Shown one piece after another: positions 10,282-19,521 of a stretch of 64,000 nt of DNA; the first letter of the stretch is position 1; each line of letters opens with the position of its first letter. The DNA lies in NCBI GenBank assembly GCA_003223455.1, contig QHVE01000011.1:101413-165412 (forward strand), given 5' to 3'. This stretch comes from Gemmatimonadota bacterium (GTDB lineage: Bacteria; Gemmatimonadota; Gemmatimonadetes; Gemmatimonadales; Gemmatimonadaceae). The notes beneath the pieces were generated by a model that worked only from the letters and a program-made list of their open reading frames with translations, was not told where the DNA came from and did no database searches. Made by a program: the position numbers and the translations under genes.

Positions 10282-11520
10282 ATGCCCTTCCACGAGGCCA
10301 TCTGGCTCGCGCTTCAGCAGATTCGTGTCCAGAAGCTCAAGAGCTTCTTCACTCTGCTCGGCGTGATGATCGGCGTCATGTTCCTCATCGCCGTCGTCTC
10401 CATCGTGACGGGGATGAGCAAGTACGTCGAAGAGGACTTCGCGGGCCGCGTGCTCGGCGCGAACACCTTCACCCTCCGCCGCTTTCCCTGGTTCGGCAAC
10501 AACGTCACCGAGGAGATGTGGCGGGAGTGGCAGCGGCGACCGCGGGTGTACCACAGCGACGTCGCCGTCATTCGTGAGGCGCTGCCCGCGGGGACGAACT
10601 ACGCCGTCGAGAGCCAGGAGAACCTGCAGGCCACCAGCAAGTACGCCCGGGCGCGGCAGCTCGAGGCGCACGCCGTTGAGGGCGACTACTTCACCATCAA
10701 GAAGCTCGACCTGAAGGACGGACGCGTCTTCTCTCAGCAGGAGCAGGAGCTCGGCGCGCCGATCGTCGTGATCGGCGACGAGATCGCGAGCTACTACTTC
10801 GAGGGACTCAATCCGATCGGCCGCGAGCTGCGCATCGGCGGGATTCCCTACACGGTCATCGGCGTCATCGAGCATCAGGGAAGCCTGTTCGGCCAGTCGA
10901 TGGATGCCACGGCGTACGCGCCGTTCGGCTCCCCCCTGCACCGGCTGACCAATCCACGCGGCGACATCGACGGGCTGATGGTCCAGGCCCCGAACGCCGT
11001 GATGATGGACGAGGCGATGGAGGTGACGCGCGAGGTGATGCGCGGGATGCGGCACCTTCGGCCCGGCACCCCGGACAACTTCGTCATGGAGACGTCGGAG
11101 ACCGCGCTCGCTTCCTTCCAGAAGACGAAGCAGGTGATGACGATCGCGGGCACCGCGCTGCCGGCGATCAGCCTCGTGGTCGGCGGGCTCGTGATCATGA
11201 ACATCATGCTGGTCGCCGTCGCCGAACGCACACGGGAGATCGGCGTGCGCAAATCGCTCGGCGCGCGGCGCAAGGATATCCTCCGCCAGTTCCTCGTCGA
11301 GAGCGCCACGTTGAGCACCCTCGGCGCGATGCTCGGGATCGCGCTCGGCTTGCTGGGCGCCAAGATCATCTCGTGGACCACGCCGCTCCCCGCCGCCGTC
11401 GCCCCGTGGTCGCTGGTGGTCGCGACGCTGCTCGGCACGGTGGTCGGCATCACGTCGGGCGTGTACCCGGCGCGCCGCGCCGCCCGCCTCGACCCCATCG
11501 ACGCGCTGCGGGCAGAGTGA
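10282..11520 (+). CDS. FtsX/MacB-type ABC permease, type A, copy 2
   Basis: This 412-residue protein is a paralogue of the permease at 7709-8953: same N-terminal helix sequence, a similar periplasmic core (with YFTIKKLDLKDGRVFS versus YFDVKKMAPVSGRLFS) and an almost identical C-terminal AERTREIGVRKSLGARRKD block. The periplasmic domains have diverged more than the membrane parts, which points to different partners or substrates. A 68-bp gap separates it from the first permease pair, so a separate promoter or processing site could lie there. Confidence 0.93.
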   Translation: MPFHEAIWLALQQIRVQKLKSFFTLLGVMIGVMFLIAVVSIVTGMSKYVEEDFAGRVLGANTFTLRRFPWFGNNVTEEMWREWQRRPRVYHSDVAVIREALPAGTNYAVESQENLQATSKYARARQLEAHAVEGDYFTIKKLDLKDGRVFSQQEQELGAPIVVIGDEIASYYFEGLNPIGRELRIGGIPYTVIGVIEHQGSLFGQSMDATAYAPFGSPLHRLTNPRGDIDGLMVQAPNAVMMDEAMEVTREVMRGMRHLRPGTPDNFVMETSETALASFQKTKQVMTIAGTALPAISLVVGGLVIMNIMLVAVAERTREIGVRKSLGARRKDILRQFLVESATLSTLGAMLGIALGLLGAKIISWTTPLPAAVAPWSLVVATLLGTVVGITSGVYPARRAARLDPIDALRAE

Positions 11521-11522
11521 CG

Positions 11523-12782
11523 ATGCGAATCCTCACCTCGGCAAGCCAGGCGTTCGAGGGAGTCGGCATCGCCTTCGACGCGCTCCGCTCCAACAAGGTC
11601 CGCGCCGCGCTCACGATCATGGGCGTCGCGCTGGGCGTGTTCGTCGTCGTCGCGATGTCGTCGGTCGTGAAAGGCATCAACGAATCGTTCCGTCGTGATC
11701 TCGAGGCATCGGGACCGACGTCGTTCTTCATCTATCGTCGTCCGATCGGCGGATTCACGCGGCCACCCGAGTGGACGCGCAACAATCCCGGGATCACGCT
11801 CGACGAGGTGCGCATGCTCGAGCGCATCCCGACCATTCGCGCCGTCACGGCGCACGTCGGGATGGGCGCCGGGTTCCGCTACAAGGACAAGTACATCCCC
11901 CGTGCGGGGATGGAGGTCTACACGCCGAACTGGGTCGACGTCGACGGCGGCGACATCTATCCCGGGCGGAACTTCAACTACGCGGAGAACGCCAAGGGCG
12001 CGAAGGTCGCGCTCGTCAACGACAAGCTCGCCGCGCAGCTGTTCGGCGAGTCCGAGCCGCTCGACAAGATCATCAAGATCGACAACGTCGACTTCCAGGT
12101 GATCGGTCTGTATCACTACACGGCCAGTCCGATGGGGACACCGACGTCTGGCGGTCAGGGCGACTCGCCGAAGGCGATCATCCCGTACGAGACGGGCAAG
12201 CGCCACCTCGACATGTGGCTCCGCGGCACGGACCTGATCGTGAAGCCGCGCGCCGGCGTGACGACGCAGGAAGCCGTCGACGACGTGACCGCCGCACTGC
12301 GCGGCTACCGCGCGCTCCGGCCCAGCCAGCCGAACAATTTCGAGATCGTCACGCAGGATCGCCTCTGGTCGATCTACACGAAGCTGTTCGGCACCTTTTT
12401 CGTCGTCGGGCTCGCGCTGTCCTCGGTCGGCCTGCTCGTCGGCGGCGTCGGCGTGGTCGCGATCATGATGATCTCGGTCACGGAGCGCACACGCGAGATC
12501 GGCGTGCGCAAGGCGCTCGGCGCAACGCGCTGGACGATCCTCTGGCAGTTCCTCGTCGAGGCCGTGACGCTCACCGGCATCGGCGCCTCGGTCGGCCTCG
12601 CGCTGGGCATCGGTGTGGCGATCGGCGTGCGGACCGCATGGCCCGCCGTTCCCGCCACGACGTCGTGGAGCACGGTCGCCGCCGCGCTCGGCATCAGTGC
12701 AGTGACAGGCATCCTTTTCGGCATGCTGCCGGCGATCAAGGCGGCTCGGCTCGATCCGGTGGTGGCGTTGCGGTACGAGTAG
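11523..12782 (+). CDS. FtsX/MacB-type ABC permease, type B, copy 2
   Basis: This 419-residue protein is a paralogue of the permease at 8957-10213, sharing DALRSNKVRAALTIMGVALG at the N-terminus, the DGGDIYPGRNF periplasmic block and the SVTERTREIGVRKALGATRW block. The ATG lies 2 bp after the preceding stop. A longer in-frame extension upstream would lie inside the preceding gene and is not credible. With its neighbour it completes the A-B-A'-B' duplication. The operon ends here, followed by a strong hairpin. Confidence 0.93.
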   Translation: MRILTSASQAFEGVGIAFDALRSNKVRAALTIMGVALGVFVVVAMSSVVKGINESFRRDLEASGPTSFFIYRRPIGGFTRPPEWTRNNPGITLDEVRMLERIPTIRAVTAHVGMGAGFRYKDKYIPRAGMEVYTPNWVDVDGGDIYPGRNFNYAENAKGAKVALVNDKLAAQLFGESEPLDKIIKIDNVDFQVIGLYHYTASPMGTPTSGGQGDSPKAIIPYETGKRHLDMWLRGTDLIVKPRAGVTTQEAVDDVTAALRGYRALRPSQPNNFEIVTQDRLWSIYTKLFGTFFVVGLALSSVGLLVGGVGVVAIMMISVTERTREIGVRKALGATRWTILWQFLVEAVTLTGIGASVGLALGIGVAIGVRTAWPAVPATTSWSTVAAALGISAVTGILFGMLPAIKAARLDPVVALRYE

Positions 12783-12793
12783 GGCGTTTCGCG

Positions 12794-12898
12794 CGTGGGG
12801 AGTGGGGAGGTGGGCAGTTTCACGGCCTCGGGAGAGCACTGCGTCCCGAGGCCGTTTGCTTTCACCCCCCACGCCCGACGCCCCACTCCCCCCTGCCA
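12794..12898. repeat. Intergenic hairpin element A with inverted G-rich/C-rich arms
   Basis: The core stem is ACGGCCTCGGGA (12822-12833) with TCCCGAGGCCGT (12844-12855), followed by TT. It is flanked by a G-rich arm (12794-12814) and a complementary C-rich arm (12874-12898). It lies after the permease operon and is probably a terminator. Related elements occur near 28530 and 47821. Confidence 0.7.
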
Positions 12899-12935
12899 CG
12901 CGCATTCCCGAGATGCTCGTCCGTGCAGCCATCTC

Positions 12936-12941
12936 TATATT
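12936..12941 (+). promoter_or_regulatory. -10-like TATATT just before the deacetylase start
   Basis: The hexamer TATATT ends 7 nt before the ATG at 12949. The spacing would put the transcription start at or very near the start codon, suggesting a leaderless mRNA. Confidence 0.5.
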
Positions 12942-12948
12942 GTCCCCG

Positions 12949-13695
12949 ATGCCAGCCGAATCGACGCAGCCGGAAGTGCCTGCCGTCACCATCCTCGCCA
13001 TCGCCGCGCACCGTGACGACGTCGAGCTCACCTGTGGCGGCACGCTGATCAAGGCGGCCAGGCTGGGGCAGCGTACCGCGATCCTCGACCTGACGCAGGG
13101 GGAGATGGGGACGCGCGGATCTGCCGAACTGCGGCGACAGGAGGCCGACCGCGCCGCGGAGATCATCGGGTGCAGCGCGCGGGAGAACCTCGAGCTACCC
13201 GACGCCGCGATCGAGAACACGCCGCGCACGCGTGTGGCCCTCGTGCGAGCCATCCGGCGCTACCGTCCGCGCGTCGTCATCGCGCCGCCCCTTCAGGGGC
13301 GGCACCCCGATCACTGGGTGTCGGCACAGCTCATCCGTGACGCGTGCTTCCTCGCCGGTCTCGCCAAGCTCGCGCCCGATGTGCCGAAGCATCGGCCGTT
13401 CAAGATCCTTCACGCCCTGGCGTACCGGCAGGATTTCATCCGACCCAGCTTCGTCGTCGACATCACCGACGAGTTCGAGCAGAAGATGGCTGCGGTGCGC
13501 TGCTACCAGTCGCAGTTCGAGGGCGAGATCCAGGCGGGAGAGATCTACCCGAACGGCGAGCCGCTCTTCGACATCGCGACGCATCACGCCGCGACATACG
13601 GCTCGCTCATCCGCACCCGCTACGGCGAACCGTACTTCACCACGGAGATGGTGCGCGTCGACGACGTCGGCTCACTCGAGGTAGCGACCTTTTGA
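12949..13695 (+). CDS. bshB1: PIG-L-family N-acetylglucosaminyl deacetylase (BshB1-like)
   Basis: This 248-residue zinc-dependent deacetylase has AHRDDVEL (an AHPDDVEL variant with Arg for Pro) at about residues 20-27 and GRHPDH near residue 120, which together supply the metal ligands and catalytic Asp. Full-length similarity and the QSQFEGE...PNGEPLFD region resemble BshB1, which deacetylates GlcNAc-malate in bacillithiol synthesis. The ATG at 12949 is preferred over one at 12913 because a -10-like TATATT falls between them and the family starts close to the first motif. The stop overlaps the kynA start (TTGA). The bacillithiol role is inferred; the other bsh genes are not in view. Confidence 0.8.
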   Translation: MPAESTQPEVPAVTILAIAAHRDDVELTCGGTLIKAARLGQRTAILDLTQGEMGTRGSAELRRQEADRAAEIIGCSARENLELPDAAIENTPRTRVALVRAIRRYRPRVVIAPPLQGRHPDHWVSAQLIRDACFLAGLAKLAPDVPKHRPFKILHALAYRQDFIRPSFVVDITDEFEQKMAAVRCYQSQFEGEIQAGEIYPNGEPLFDIATHHAATYGSLIRTRYGEPYFTTEMVRVDDVGSLEVATF

Positions 13696-14456
13696 GCGAC
13701 GCGCCGCGCACCGACGACGCCGAGGTCACCTACGGATCGTACCTCGCGCTCGACGAGCTGCTCACGCTGCAGCGCCCGCGCTCCGTGCCCGAGCACTCCG
13801 ACGAGCTGCTGTTCATCGTCGTGCATCAGGCGAGCGAGCTGTGGTTCAAGGAGATCCTCCACGAGCTCGATGCACTGATCGACGTCCTGACGCGTGGCGA
13901 AGCGGAGTTCGCGCTCTTCCGCATGGGACGCATCAACGCGCTCATGCGCATCGTCTCGGCGCAGCTCTCCGCGCTCGAGACGCTTCCGCCGCAGCACTTC
14001 GCCCAGTTTCGCGGCTACCTCGGCAGCTCGAGCGGATCGCAGAGCGTGCAGTTCCGCGCCATCGAGGCCGCGTCGGGGCTGCGCGATCCGCACTTCATGC
14101 AGGTGCTGCGAGAGCACGGCGAGATTCCTCCGCTCGTGCAGCGCGCGCTGGCGCGACCGACGCTGCAGGAGCTTTTCCTCACCCTGCTGCGCACGCGCGG
14201 CGTGGGGCTCGAGGCACTCTACGTGGGCGAGCGGCCCACCACGCTGTTCTTCCTCGCGGAAGCATTGCTCGAGTACGAGCAGCAGTTCGGCCTCTGGCGG
14301 TTCCACCATGTACAGCTCGTCGAGCGTGTGCTCGGTCCCCTCACCGGCGGGACGGGTGGAACGCTCGGCGCGAAGTATCTCTCGCGCACGATCGATCAGA
14401 GGTTTTTTCCCGAGCTGTGGGTGGTGCGCGGCAAATTCTTCGGCGCGCCGAAGTAG
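13692..14456 (+). CDS. kynA: Tryptophan 2,3-dioxygenase
   Basis: This 254-residue heme enzyme opens the indole ring of tryptophan to N-formylkynurenine. Diagnostic stretches are VHQASELWFKEILHELDA (a heme/substrate pocket block), FRGYLGSSSGSQSVQFR, WRFHHV (which holds the distal heme histidine region) and GGTGGTLGAKYL near the C-terminus. The start is a TTG at 13692 that overlaps the preceding stop by 4 nt; the first conserved residues (YGSYLALDELL) begin about 16 residues later, which fits. It is coupled upstream to the PIG-L deacetylase and downstream to kynB. Confidence 0.93.
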   Translation: MSDAPRTDDAEVTYGSYLALDELLTLQRPRSVPEHSDELLFIVVHQASELWFKEILHELDALIDVLTRGEAEFALFRMGRINALMRIVSAQLSALETLPPQHFAQFRGYLGSSSGSQSVQFRAIEAASGLRDPHFMQVLREHGEIPPLVQRALARPTLQELFLTLLRTRGVGLEALYVGERPTTLFFLAEALLEYEQQFGLWRFHHVQLVERVLGPLTGGTGGTLGAKYLSRTIDQRFFPELWVVRGKFFGAPK

Positions 14457-14459
14457 CGC

Positions 14460-15080
14460 GTGCTGTACGACATCTCCGTCGCCGTGCGGGTCGGCACGCC
14501 GGAGTGGCCCGGCGATGCACCATTCGGTTGCGGATGGACCACCCGCATCGCCGACGGCGCGACCGTCAATCTGTCGAGCATCTCGGGCAGCCCTCACGTC
14601 GGCACCCACGCCGACGCGCCGCTCCACGTGCACGACGACTGGCCGGCCAGCGACGCCCTGCCACTCGCGGCGTTCGTGGGCGACGCACTCGTGCTCGACG
14701 TGAGTGCGTTCGCGTCCGGGCCGATGCCCCTCGCCGCAGACGACCCGCGGCTCGCCGGCGTCGAGCGACTGCTGTTGCGAACCGGGCGCACGATCGCCGA
14801 TGGACGCTTTCCCCCGGACTGGCCCGTGCTCGCGCCGGACACCGCCGCAACGCTCGCCGCGCGCGGGCTCAAGCTGGTCGGAGTGGATGCGCCCTCGGTG
14901 GATGCGCGCGAGAATCGGACGCTCGACGTTCATCGGGCGCTCTTCGGTGGCGGGGCCTGGGTGCTCGAGAATCTCGACCTGCGCGCGGTACCCGCGGGGC
15001 GCTACGAGCTCATCGCGCCCCCGCAGCGCCTCGTCGGGCTCGATGCGGCCCCCGTGCGCGCGGTGCTGCGTAGGCCCTGA
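14460..15080 (+). CDS. kynB: Kynurenine formamidase (cyclase family)
   Basis: This 206-residue member of the cyclase/arylformamidase family hydrolyses N-formylkynurenine to kynurenine and formate. The metal-binding motif HVGTHADAPLH (about residues 41-51) is complete, and VGVDAPSVD and NLDLRAVPAGRYEL match the family core. The start is a GTG three bases after the kynA stop. With kynA this gives the first two steps of tryptophan catabolism; no kynureninase is visible nearby. Confidence 0.93.
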   Translation: MLYDISVAVRVGTPEWPGDAPFGCGWTTRIADGATVNLSSISGSPHVGTHADAPLHVHDDWPASDALPLAAFVGDALVLDVSAFASGPMPLAADDPRLAGVERLLLRTGRTIADGRFPPDWPVLAPDTAATLAARGLKLVGVDAPSVDARENRTLDVHRALFGGGAWVLENLDLRAVPAGRYELIAPPQRLVGLDAAPVRAVLRRP

Positions 15081-15111
15081 GTCGACCTCGCGCGGCGACA
15101 TCCTGGCTCGT

Positions 15112-15117
15112 TAGTTT
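15112..15117 (+). promoter_or_regulatory. -10-like TAGTTT before the cysteine desulfurase
   Basis: TAGTTT ends 8 nt before the ATG at 15126. The same hexamer precedes the gene at 40333 at 6 nt. Both fit a leaderless promoter. Confidence 0.45.
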
Positions 15118-15125
15118 TCGAGCGT

Positions 15126-16286
15126 ATGCCCGAGCCAGTCTACTTCGACCACGCCGCTACCACTCCCGTCCGCGAGGAGGTGTTCGCCGCGATGCAGCCC
15201 TTCTTCGGGCCTCGCTTCGGGAATCCGTCGAGCATGCACCGATGGGGGCGGGAGGCGCGCACGGCGCTCGACGAGGCGCGCGAGCGCCTCGGCCGATGTC
15301 TGGGTGCGTCTCCGGACGAGATCGTGTTCACCTCGTGCGGTACCGAGGCCGATAACATGGCGCTCATCGGCGTCTGGCGCGCGCGGCGCGGCGAGGGATC
15401 CCGCAATGCCGCCGTGTCGACGCCGATCGAGCACAAGGCCGTGCTCGGTGCGCTGCACGAGATCGCGAAGGAGGGAGGCGAGGAGCGGCTCCTGATGGTC
15501 GACTCGGCCGGTCGAGTGGACGCCTCGTCGTTCGATGCGCTCGTCCGCGACGACACCGCGGTCTGCTCGGTGATGTGGGTGAACAACGAGCTCGGCACGC
15601 TCCAGGACGTGCAGACGATGGCCGAACGGGCACGGAGCCGCGGCGTCGTCTTCCACACCGACGCGGTCCAGGCGTTCGGCAAGGTCGACATCGACGCGCG
15701 TCGCACGCCGTTCGACCTGCTGTCGATCTCGGGCCACAAGATCGGCGCGCCGAAGGGGATCGGCGCGCTGTTCATCCGGCGTGGCACGCCGATGGAGCCT
15801 CTGCTCTTCGGCGGGTCGCAGGACCGCGGCCGCCGGCCAGGCACGGAAAACGTCGCGATGGCGGTGGGACTCGCCCGCGCCGCGGAACTCGCGGTCGCCG
15901 AGCGCGACGAGGAATGCCGCCGCCTCCAGGCGCTCCGCGACCGGCTCGAGTCGACGATCCTCGCGCGCGTCCCCGACGCCGTCATCCATGGCCGCGAGGC
16001 AGCGCGCGCACCGCACATCTCGAACATCTCGGTGCCGGGCACCGAGAGCGAGTCGATGCTCATCGCACTCGATCTGCGTGGTGTCGCGTGCTCGGCCGGC
16101 TCCGCGTGCCAGAGCGGGAGCATCACGCCGTCGCACGTGCTCGAAGCGATCGGCGTGTCGACCGACGTCGCCAAGGCGGCGATCCGGTTCAGCCTCGGCG
16201 CCCTCAGCACCGAGGCCGGCGTCGATCGCGTGGCCGAGGTGTTCCCGATGCTCGCCGAGAAGGCGCGCCGTCTCGCGACGGCGTGA
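15126..16286 (+). CDS. iscS: Cysteine desulfurase (IscS/NifS family)
   Basis: This 386-residue PLP enzyme removes sulfur from cysteine to form a protein persulfide. Visible landmarks are YFDHAATTPV at the N-terminus, EHKAV with the cofactor-stacking His (about 103), HTDAVQAFGK, the Schiff-base lysine in SGHKIGAPKG (K205) and the mobile active-site cysteine in GSACQSG (C328). The NifS/IscS class is supported by length and the Cys loop. The gene is followed after 7 bp by mnmA, so the sulfur probably goes to tRNA 2-thiouridine. Confidence 0.93.
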   Translation: MPEPVYFDHAATTPVREEVFAAMQPFFGPRFGNPSSMHRWGREARTALDEARERLGRCLGASPDEIVFTSCGTEADNMALIGVWRARRGEGSRNAAVSTPIEHKAVLGALHEIAKEGGEERLLMVDSAGRVDASSFDALVRDDTAVCSVMWVNNELGTLQDVQTMAERARSRGVVFHTDAVQAFGKVDIDARRTPFDLLSISGHKIGAPKGIGALFIRRGTPMEPLLFGGSQDRGRRPGTENVAMAVGLARAAELAVAERDEECRRLQALRDRLESTILARVPDAVIHGREAARAPHISNISVPGTESESMLIALDLRGVACSAGSACQSGSITPSHVLEAIGVSTDVAKAAIRFSLGALSTEAGVDRVAEVFPMLAEKARRLATA

Positions 16287-16293
16287 TCACCTG

Positions 16294-17394
16294 ATGCGCG
16301 AGCGGGTGCTGGTCGCGATGAGCGGAGGCGTGGATTCGTCCGTCGCCGCCGCGCTGCTCGTGCGCCAGGGCTACGACGTCGTCGGCGCGACGATGAAGCT
16401 GTTCTGTCACGGCGACGACGTCCCCGATCGCCCCTGCTGCTCGCTCGACAGCGTGAACGACGCGCGCCGCATCTGCGAGCAGCTCGGCATCCCGCACTAC
16501 GTGCTGAATCTCGAGAGTGCATTCGGTCGCGACGTGGTGCACGACTTCGTGGACGAATACGCGCGCGGCCGCACGCCGATCCCCTGCGTGCGCTGCAACA
16601 CGTTCACGAAGTTTCGCGACCTCGTGCGACGCGCCGACGCGATGGACGCGCGATGGATCGCGACGGGGCACTACGCGCGCGTACTCGACGGTGCGTTACA
16701 CCGAGGACTCGATCCGACGAAGGACCAGTCATATTTCCTCTGGGGGATCGACCGACGCGTGCTGTCGCGCATGCTGCTCCCGGTCGGCGCGCAGACGAAG
16801 GCGGAGACGCGCACGGTCGCGCACCAGCTGGGACTGGAGCTGATCGCCGAGAAGCGGGAGAGCCAGGACATCTGCTTCGTGCCGGACGGCGATCACACGC
16901 GCGTGATCGCACGCACGCTCGGGGCAGATACACCATCGCTCGCGCACGGTCCGATAATGCTGCGCGACGGGACGGTGGTGGGCGAGCATGCGGGATACGC
17001 GCGGTTCACCGTGGGCCAGCGGCGCGGGCTTCCCGGCGGATTTCCCGAGCCGATGTTCGTCGTCGCCATCGAGCCGTCGACGCGCGCCGTCGTGATCGGC
17101 CCGCGTAGCGAACTGCTGGGTCGCGGCGCGGTGGTGCGCGAGGTCAACTGGCTGGTCGATCCCGCGCCGGTCGCAGGGGACGAAGTGCGCGTGCAGATCC
17201 GACATCGCTCTCGCGCGGTAGCGGGCACGCTCGTTCGCGTGTCCTCGTCGGAGCACGAGGTGGAGGTCGCGCTCGAGGAGCCGGCGAGCGCCATCAGCCC
17301 GGGGCAGTCGTGCGTGTTCTACGACGGCGAGCGGGTGCTGGGGGGCGGCGTGATCGAGCGAGGGCGGCGGGAGCTGCCGGTGCGGGCGGCGTAG
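16294..17394 (+). CDS. mnmA: tRNA-specific 2-thiouridylase MnmA
   Basis: This 366-residue enzyme adds sulfur to U34 of Lys, Glu and Gln tRNAs. The PP-loop SGGVDSS (10-16) binds ATP. The catalytic cysteine pair is C101 in PCVRCN and C194 in ESQDICF. The ATG at 16294 sits 8 bases before the PP-loop-proximal beta strand and just after the iscS stop; a longer in-frame extension upstream lies inside iscS and is rejected. The HDD-like insertion CHGDDVPDRPCCS, with extra cysteines, lies after the first strand. Confidence 0.95.
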   Translation: MRERVLVAMSGGVDSSVAAALLVRQGYDVVGATMKLFCHGDDVPDRPCCSLDSVNDARRICEQLGIPHYVLNLESAFGRDVVHDFVDEYARGRTPIPCVRCNTFTKFRDLVRRADAMDARWIATGHYARVLDGALHRGLDPTKDQSYFLWGIDRRVLSRMLLPVGAQTKAETRTVAHQLGLELIAEKRESQDICFVPDGDHTRVIARTLGADTPSLAHGPIMLRDGTVVGEHAGYARFTVGQRRGLPGGFPEPMFVVAIEPSTRAVVIGPRSELLGRGAVVREVNWLVDPAPVAGDEVRVQIRHRSRAVAGTLVRVSSSEHEVEVALEEPASAISPGQSCVFYDGERVLGGGVIERGRRELPVRAA

Positions 17395-17443
17395 CGAGGC
17401 GCGCGGCTCGTGGCGGGACGATGGCCATTGCGCGAGCAGCAGC

Positions 17444-17613
17444 GGATTTCCAGCACTACGGAGTACGAGGTACATGCTCGGTCTCGGCTGCTGATCCCGA
17501 CGCGATCTCTAGATATCGCAGCGTGTCAGCACGCGAGTTCTTTCCGCATCCCTCTGCGATGTTGGTCGCGATGGATAGCGCGGACCGCCGTACTCTGTAC
17601 TGCTGGAAATTCC
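17444..17613. repeat. Imperfect inverted repeat between mnmA and dnaJ
   Basis: The arm at 17444-17466 (core TTTCCAGCACTACGGAGTAC) matches the reverse complement of 17590-17613 with one indel and about three mismatches. The 280-bp intergenic region between the two convergent genes holds this pair and no convincing gene. Confidence 0.55.
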
Positions 17614-17674
17614 CCGGCACCGCCGCGATCCCCTCGCGCCGCCGCGAGCCCTCCGCCGGCTCGCGAGGATAGCC

Positions 17675-18811
17675 CTAGTACTTCATCCCCCCGGCCTCGG
17701 CGAAGGCCTTCATCGCCTCTTCCTGCTCCGGCGTCAGCTTCTCCGGTACCGCCACCTCGACCTGCACGATCAGATCGCCCTTCGTCCCCTCCTTCTGGAT
17801 TCCCTGGCCGCGGACGCGGAACCGCTTTCCCGATGCCGTCCCGGGGGGGATCTTGATCGCCACCTTCGTCCCGTCGAGCGTCTTCACGCTCACGCGTGAG
17901 CCCAGCGTCGCCTGCGCGATGTTGATCGGCACGGGCGCGATCAGGTCGATGCCCTCGCGCTTGTAGAATCGGTCTGGGGTGACGGCGAAGGTGATCAACA
18001 GATCGCCCGGGGGCCCGTTCTTCGTGCCTTTGCCCCCCTGCCCCTTGAGGCGGATCTTCGTGCCCGTGTCGACGCCGGGTGGCACCGTGATCGACACCTT
18101 TCTCCGCGTCCGTACCTCGCCGGCACCGGCGCACGTCGGACAGCGCTCCGTCGGGACCTGACCGCGGCCGAGACACACCGGACATGGGCGGTTCACGGCG
18201 AATCCGCCCTGGCCGAAGCTGATCGTGCCGCGTCCCTTGCACTCCTCGCACGTCACGAGCTTGGCGCCCGGCGCGGCGCCCGTGCCGTGGCAGGTGCCGC
18301 ACTCCTCGTTGAGGTCGAGCTCGACGGGCACCTTTCCGCCCAAGGCCGCAGTGCGAAACGGGATCTCGAGCGTCGACTCCACGTCCTGGCCGCGCTGTGG
18401 CCCTCTCGCGCGGCCCCCAGAGGCGCCCGGGCGCGCCCCGCCACCACCGAACATCGAGCTGAAGATGTCGCCCAGTCCACCCAGGCCGCCAATGTCGAAC
18501 TCGTCGAACCGAACGTTCGGCCCTCCCGGAGGGGCGCCTCCCCCCGGGCGCGTCCCCGCCCCTCGCGCGCCCCCGCCGAAGCCGCCGAACGCGCCGAGTT
18601 GGCGCATCTGGTCGTACTGCTTCCGCTTCTCCGCGTCGCCGAGGGTCTGGTAGGCCTCGGAGATCGCTTTGAAGGTGTCGGCAGCCTTCGGGTCGTTTGG
18701 ATTCTTGTCGGGATGATGCTTCGCCGCGAGCTTCCGGTACTGCTTCTTGATCTCGTCCTGGGACGCGGAGGCGGGGACGCCCAGGACGGCGTAGTAGTCT
18801 TGCTGCGCCAT
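17675..18811 (-). CDS. dnaJ: Chaperone protein DnaJ
   Basis: This 378-residue Hsp40 co-chaperone stimulates DnaK ATPase activity. The J domain (1-70) contains the HPD motif (33-35). A Gly/Phe-rich linker (75-150) is unusually long and Pro-rich. The zinc-binding domain has four CxxCxGxG repeats ([32 protein letters not shown]), followed by the C-terminal substrate-binding domains. It is the last gene of a minus-strand block, 16 bp after grpE. dnaK is not in the window. Confidence 0.96.
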   Translation of the reverse strand: MAQQDYYAVLGVPASASQDEIKKQYRKLAAKHHPDKNPNDPKAADTFKAISEAYQTLGDAEKRKQYDQMRQLGAFGGFGGGARGAGTRPGGGAPPGGPNVRFDEFDIGGLGGLGDIFSSMFGGGGARPGASGGRARGPQRGQDVESTLEIPFRTAALGGKVPVELDLNEECGTCHGTGAAPGAKLVTCEECKGRGTISFGQGGFAVNRPCPVCLGRGQVPTERCPTCAGAGEVRTRRKVSITVPPGVDTGTKIRLKGQGGKGTKNGPPGDLLITFAVTPDRFYKREGIDLIAPVPINIAQATLGSRVSVKTLDGTKVAIKIPPGTASGKRFRVRGQGIQKEGTKGDLIVQVEVAVPEKLTPEQEEAMKAFAEAGGMKY

Positions 18812-18827
18812 GTCTGGCCTTACGGGG

Positions 18828-19370
18828 TCAACCGTTCCACTGCTTCACGACCACCCGCGCGGGTCGCAGGAGTTGCCCGTTGAACAGGTATCCGACCTGA
18901 AAGACGCGGGAGACGAGGTGGTCCTCCTCCTGCGACGCCGCCGCCTCGGTCATGACGGCCTCGTGCAGCGCGGGGTCGAACGGGTGGTCGACGGGGTTGA
19001 TGATCTCCATCCCGTGGCCCGACAGCGTCTTGTGGAGCTTCTTCTCCACCATGTCGACCCCTTCCACGACTGTCTTGGCGTCGGTGGAAGCCGGATCGAC
19101 GTGTGCGAATCGCCCGAGGTCGTCGAGGGCGTCGATCATCCCCTTGAGCATGTCGGCCTGCCCCCGCCAATGCGCCTCCTGCCGCTCCCGCGCCGTGCGC
19201 TTGCGGAAGTTGTCGTACTCAGCCGCCAGGCGAAGATACTTTTCGCGCTGTTCGTTCAGCTCACGCGGCTGATCCGCCGGCTCGGCGCTGGCGAGCGCCT
19301 CGGCGTCGTCGAGGACGGCGTCGTCGGCGGGGGTGGTGGTGTCGGTGGGAAACGGCTCGGCGTCTGACAT
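18828..19370 (-). CDS. grpE: Nucleotide exchange factor GrpE
   Basis: This 180-residue protein releases ADP from DnaK. An acidic disordered N-terminus is followed by the long dimerisation helix ([22 protein letters not shown]) and the C-terminal beta domain with [15 protein letters not shown], a family signature. The ATG at 19370 is preferred over an upstream in-frame start 18 codons earlier because the upstream part has no family similarity. It is located directly upstream of dnaJ; no CIRCE operator is seen in front of it. Confidence 0.93.
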   Translation of the reverse strand: MSDAEPFPTDTTTPADDAVLDDAEALASAEPADQPRELNEQREKYLRLAAEYDNFRKRTARERQEAHWRGQADMLKGMIDALDDLGRFAHVDPASTDAKTVVEGVDMVEKKLHKTLSGHGMEIINPVDHPFDPALHEAVMTEAAASQEEDHLVSRVFQVGYLFNGQLLRPARVVVKQWNG

Positions 19371-19521
19371 GTGCGATGATTCTGGTATGTCTGAAATGTC
19401 GTCGGTCGGCGATGCGGCATGCAACGGGCCGTGGAGACGACGGCCTGCGCGATGTCGAAGTCGCAGACGGATACTAAGGGGTGTAGTGGTGCAGCGGTGA
19501 GCTTGCGAACCAGCGAATCCC

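Noticed and set aside
4104..12782. Lipoprotein-sorting Lol system
   Set aside because: The ATPase resembles LolD, but a TolC-type channel, a HlyD-type adaptor and MacB-like periplasmic domains point to tripartite export.
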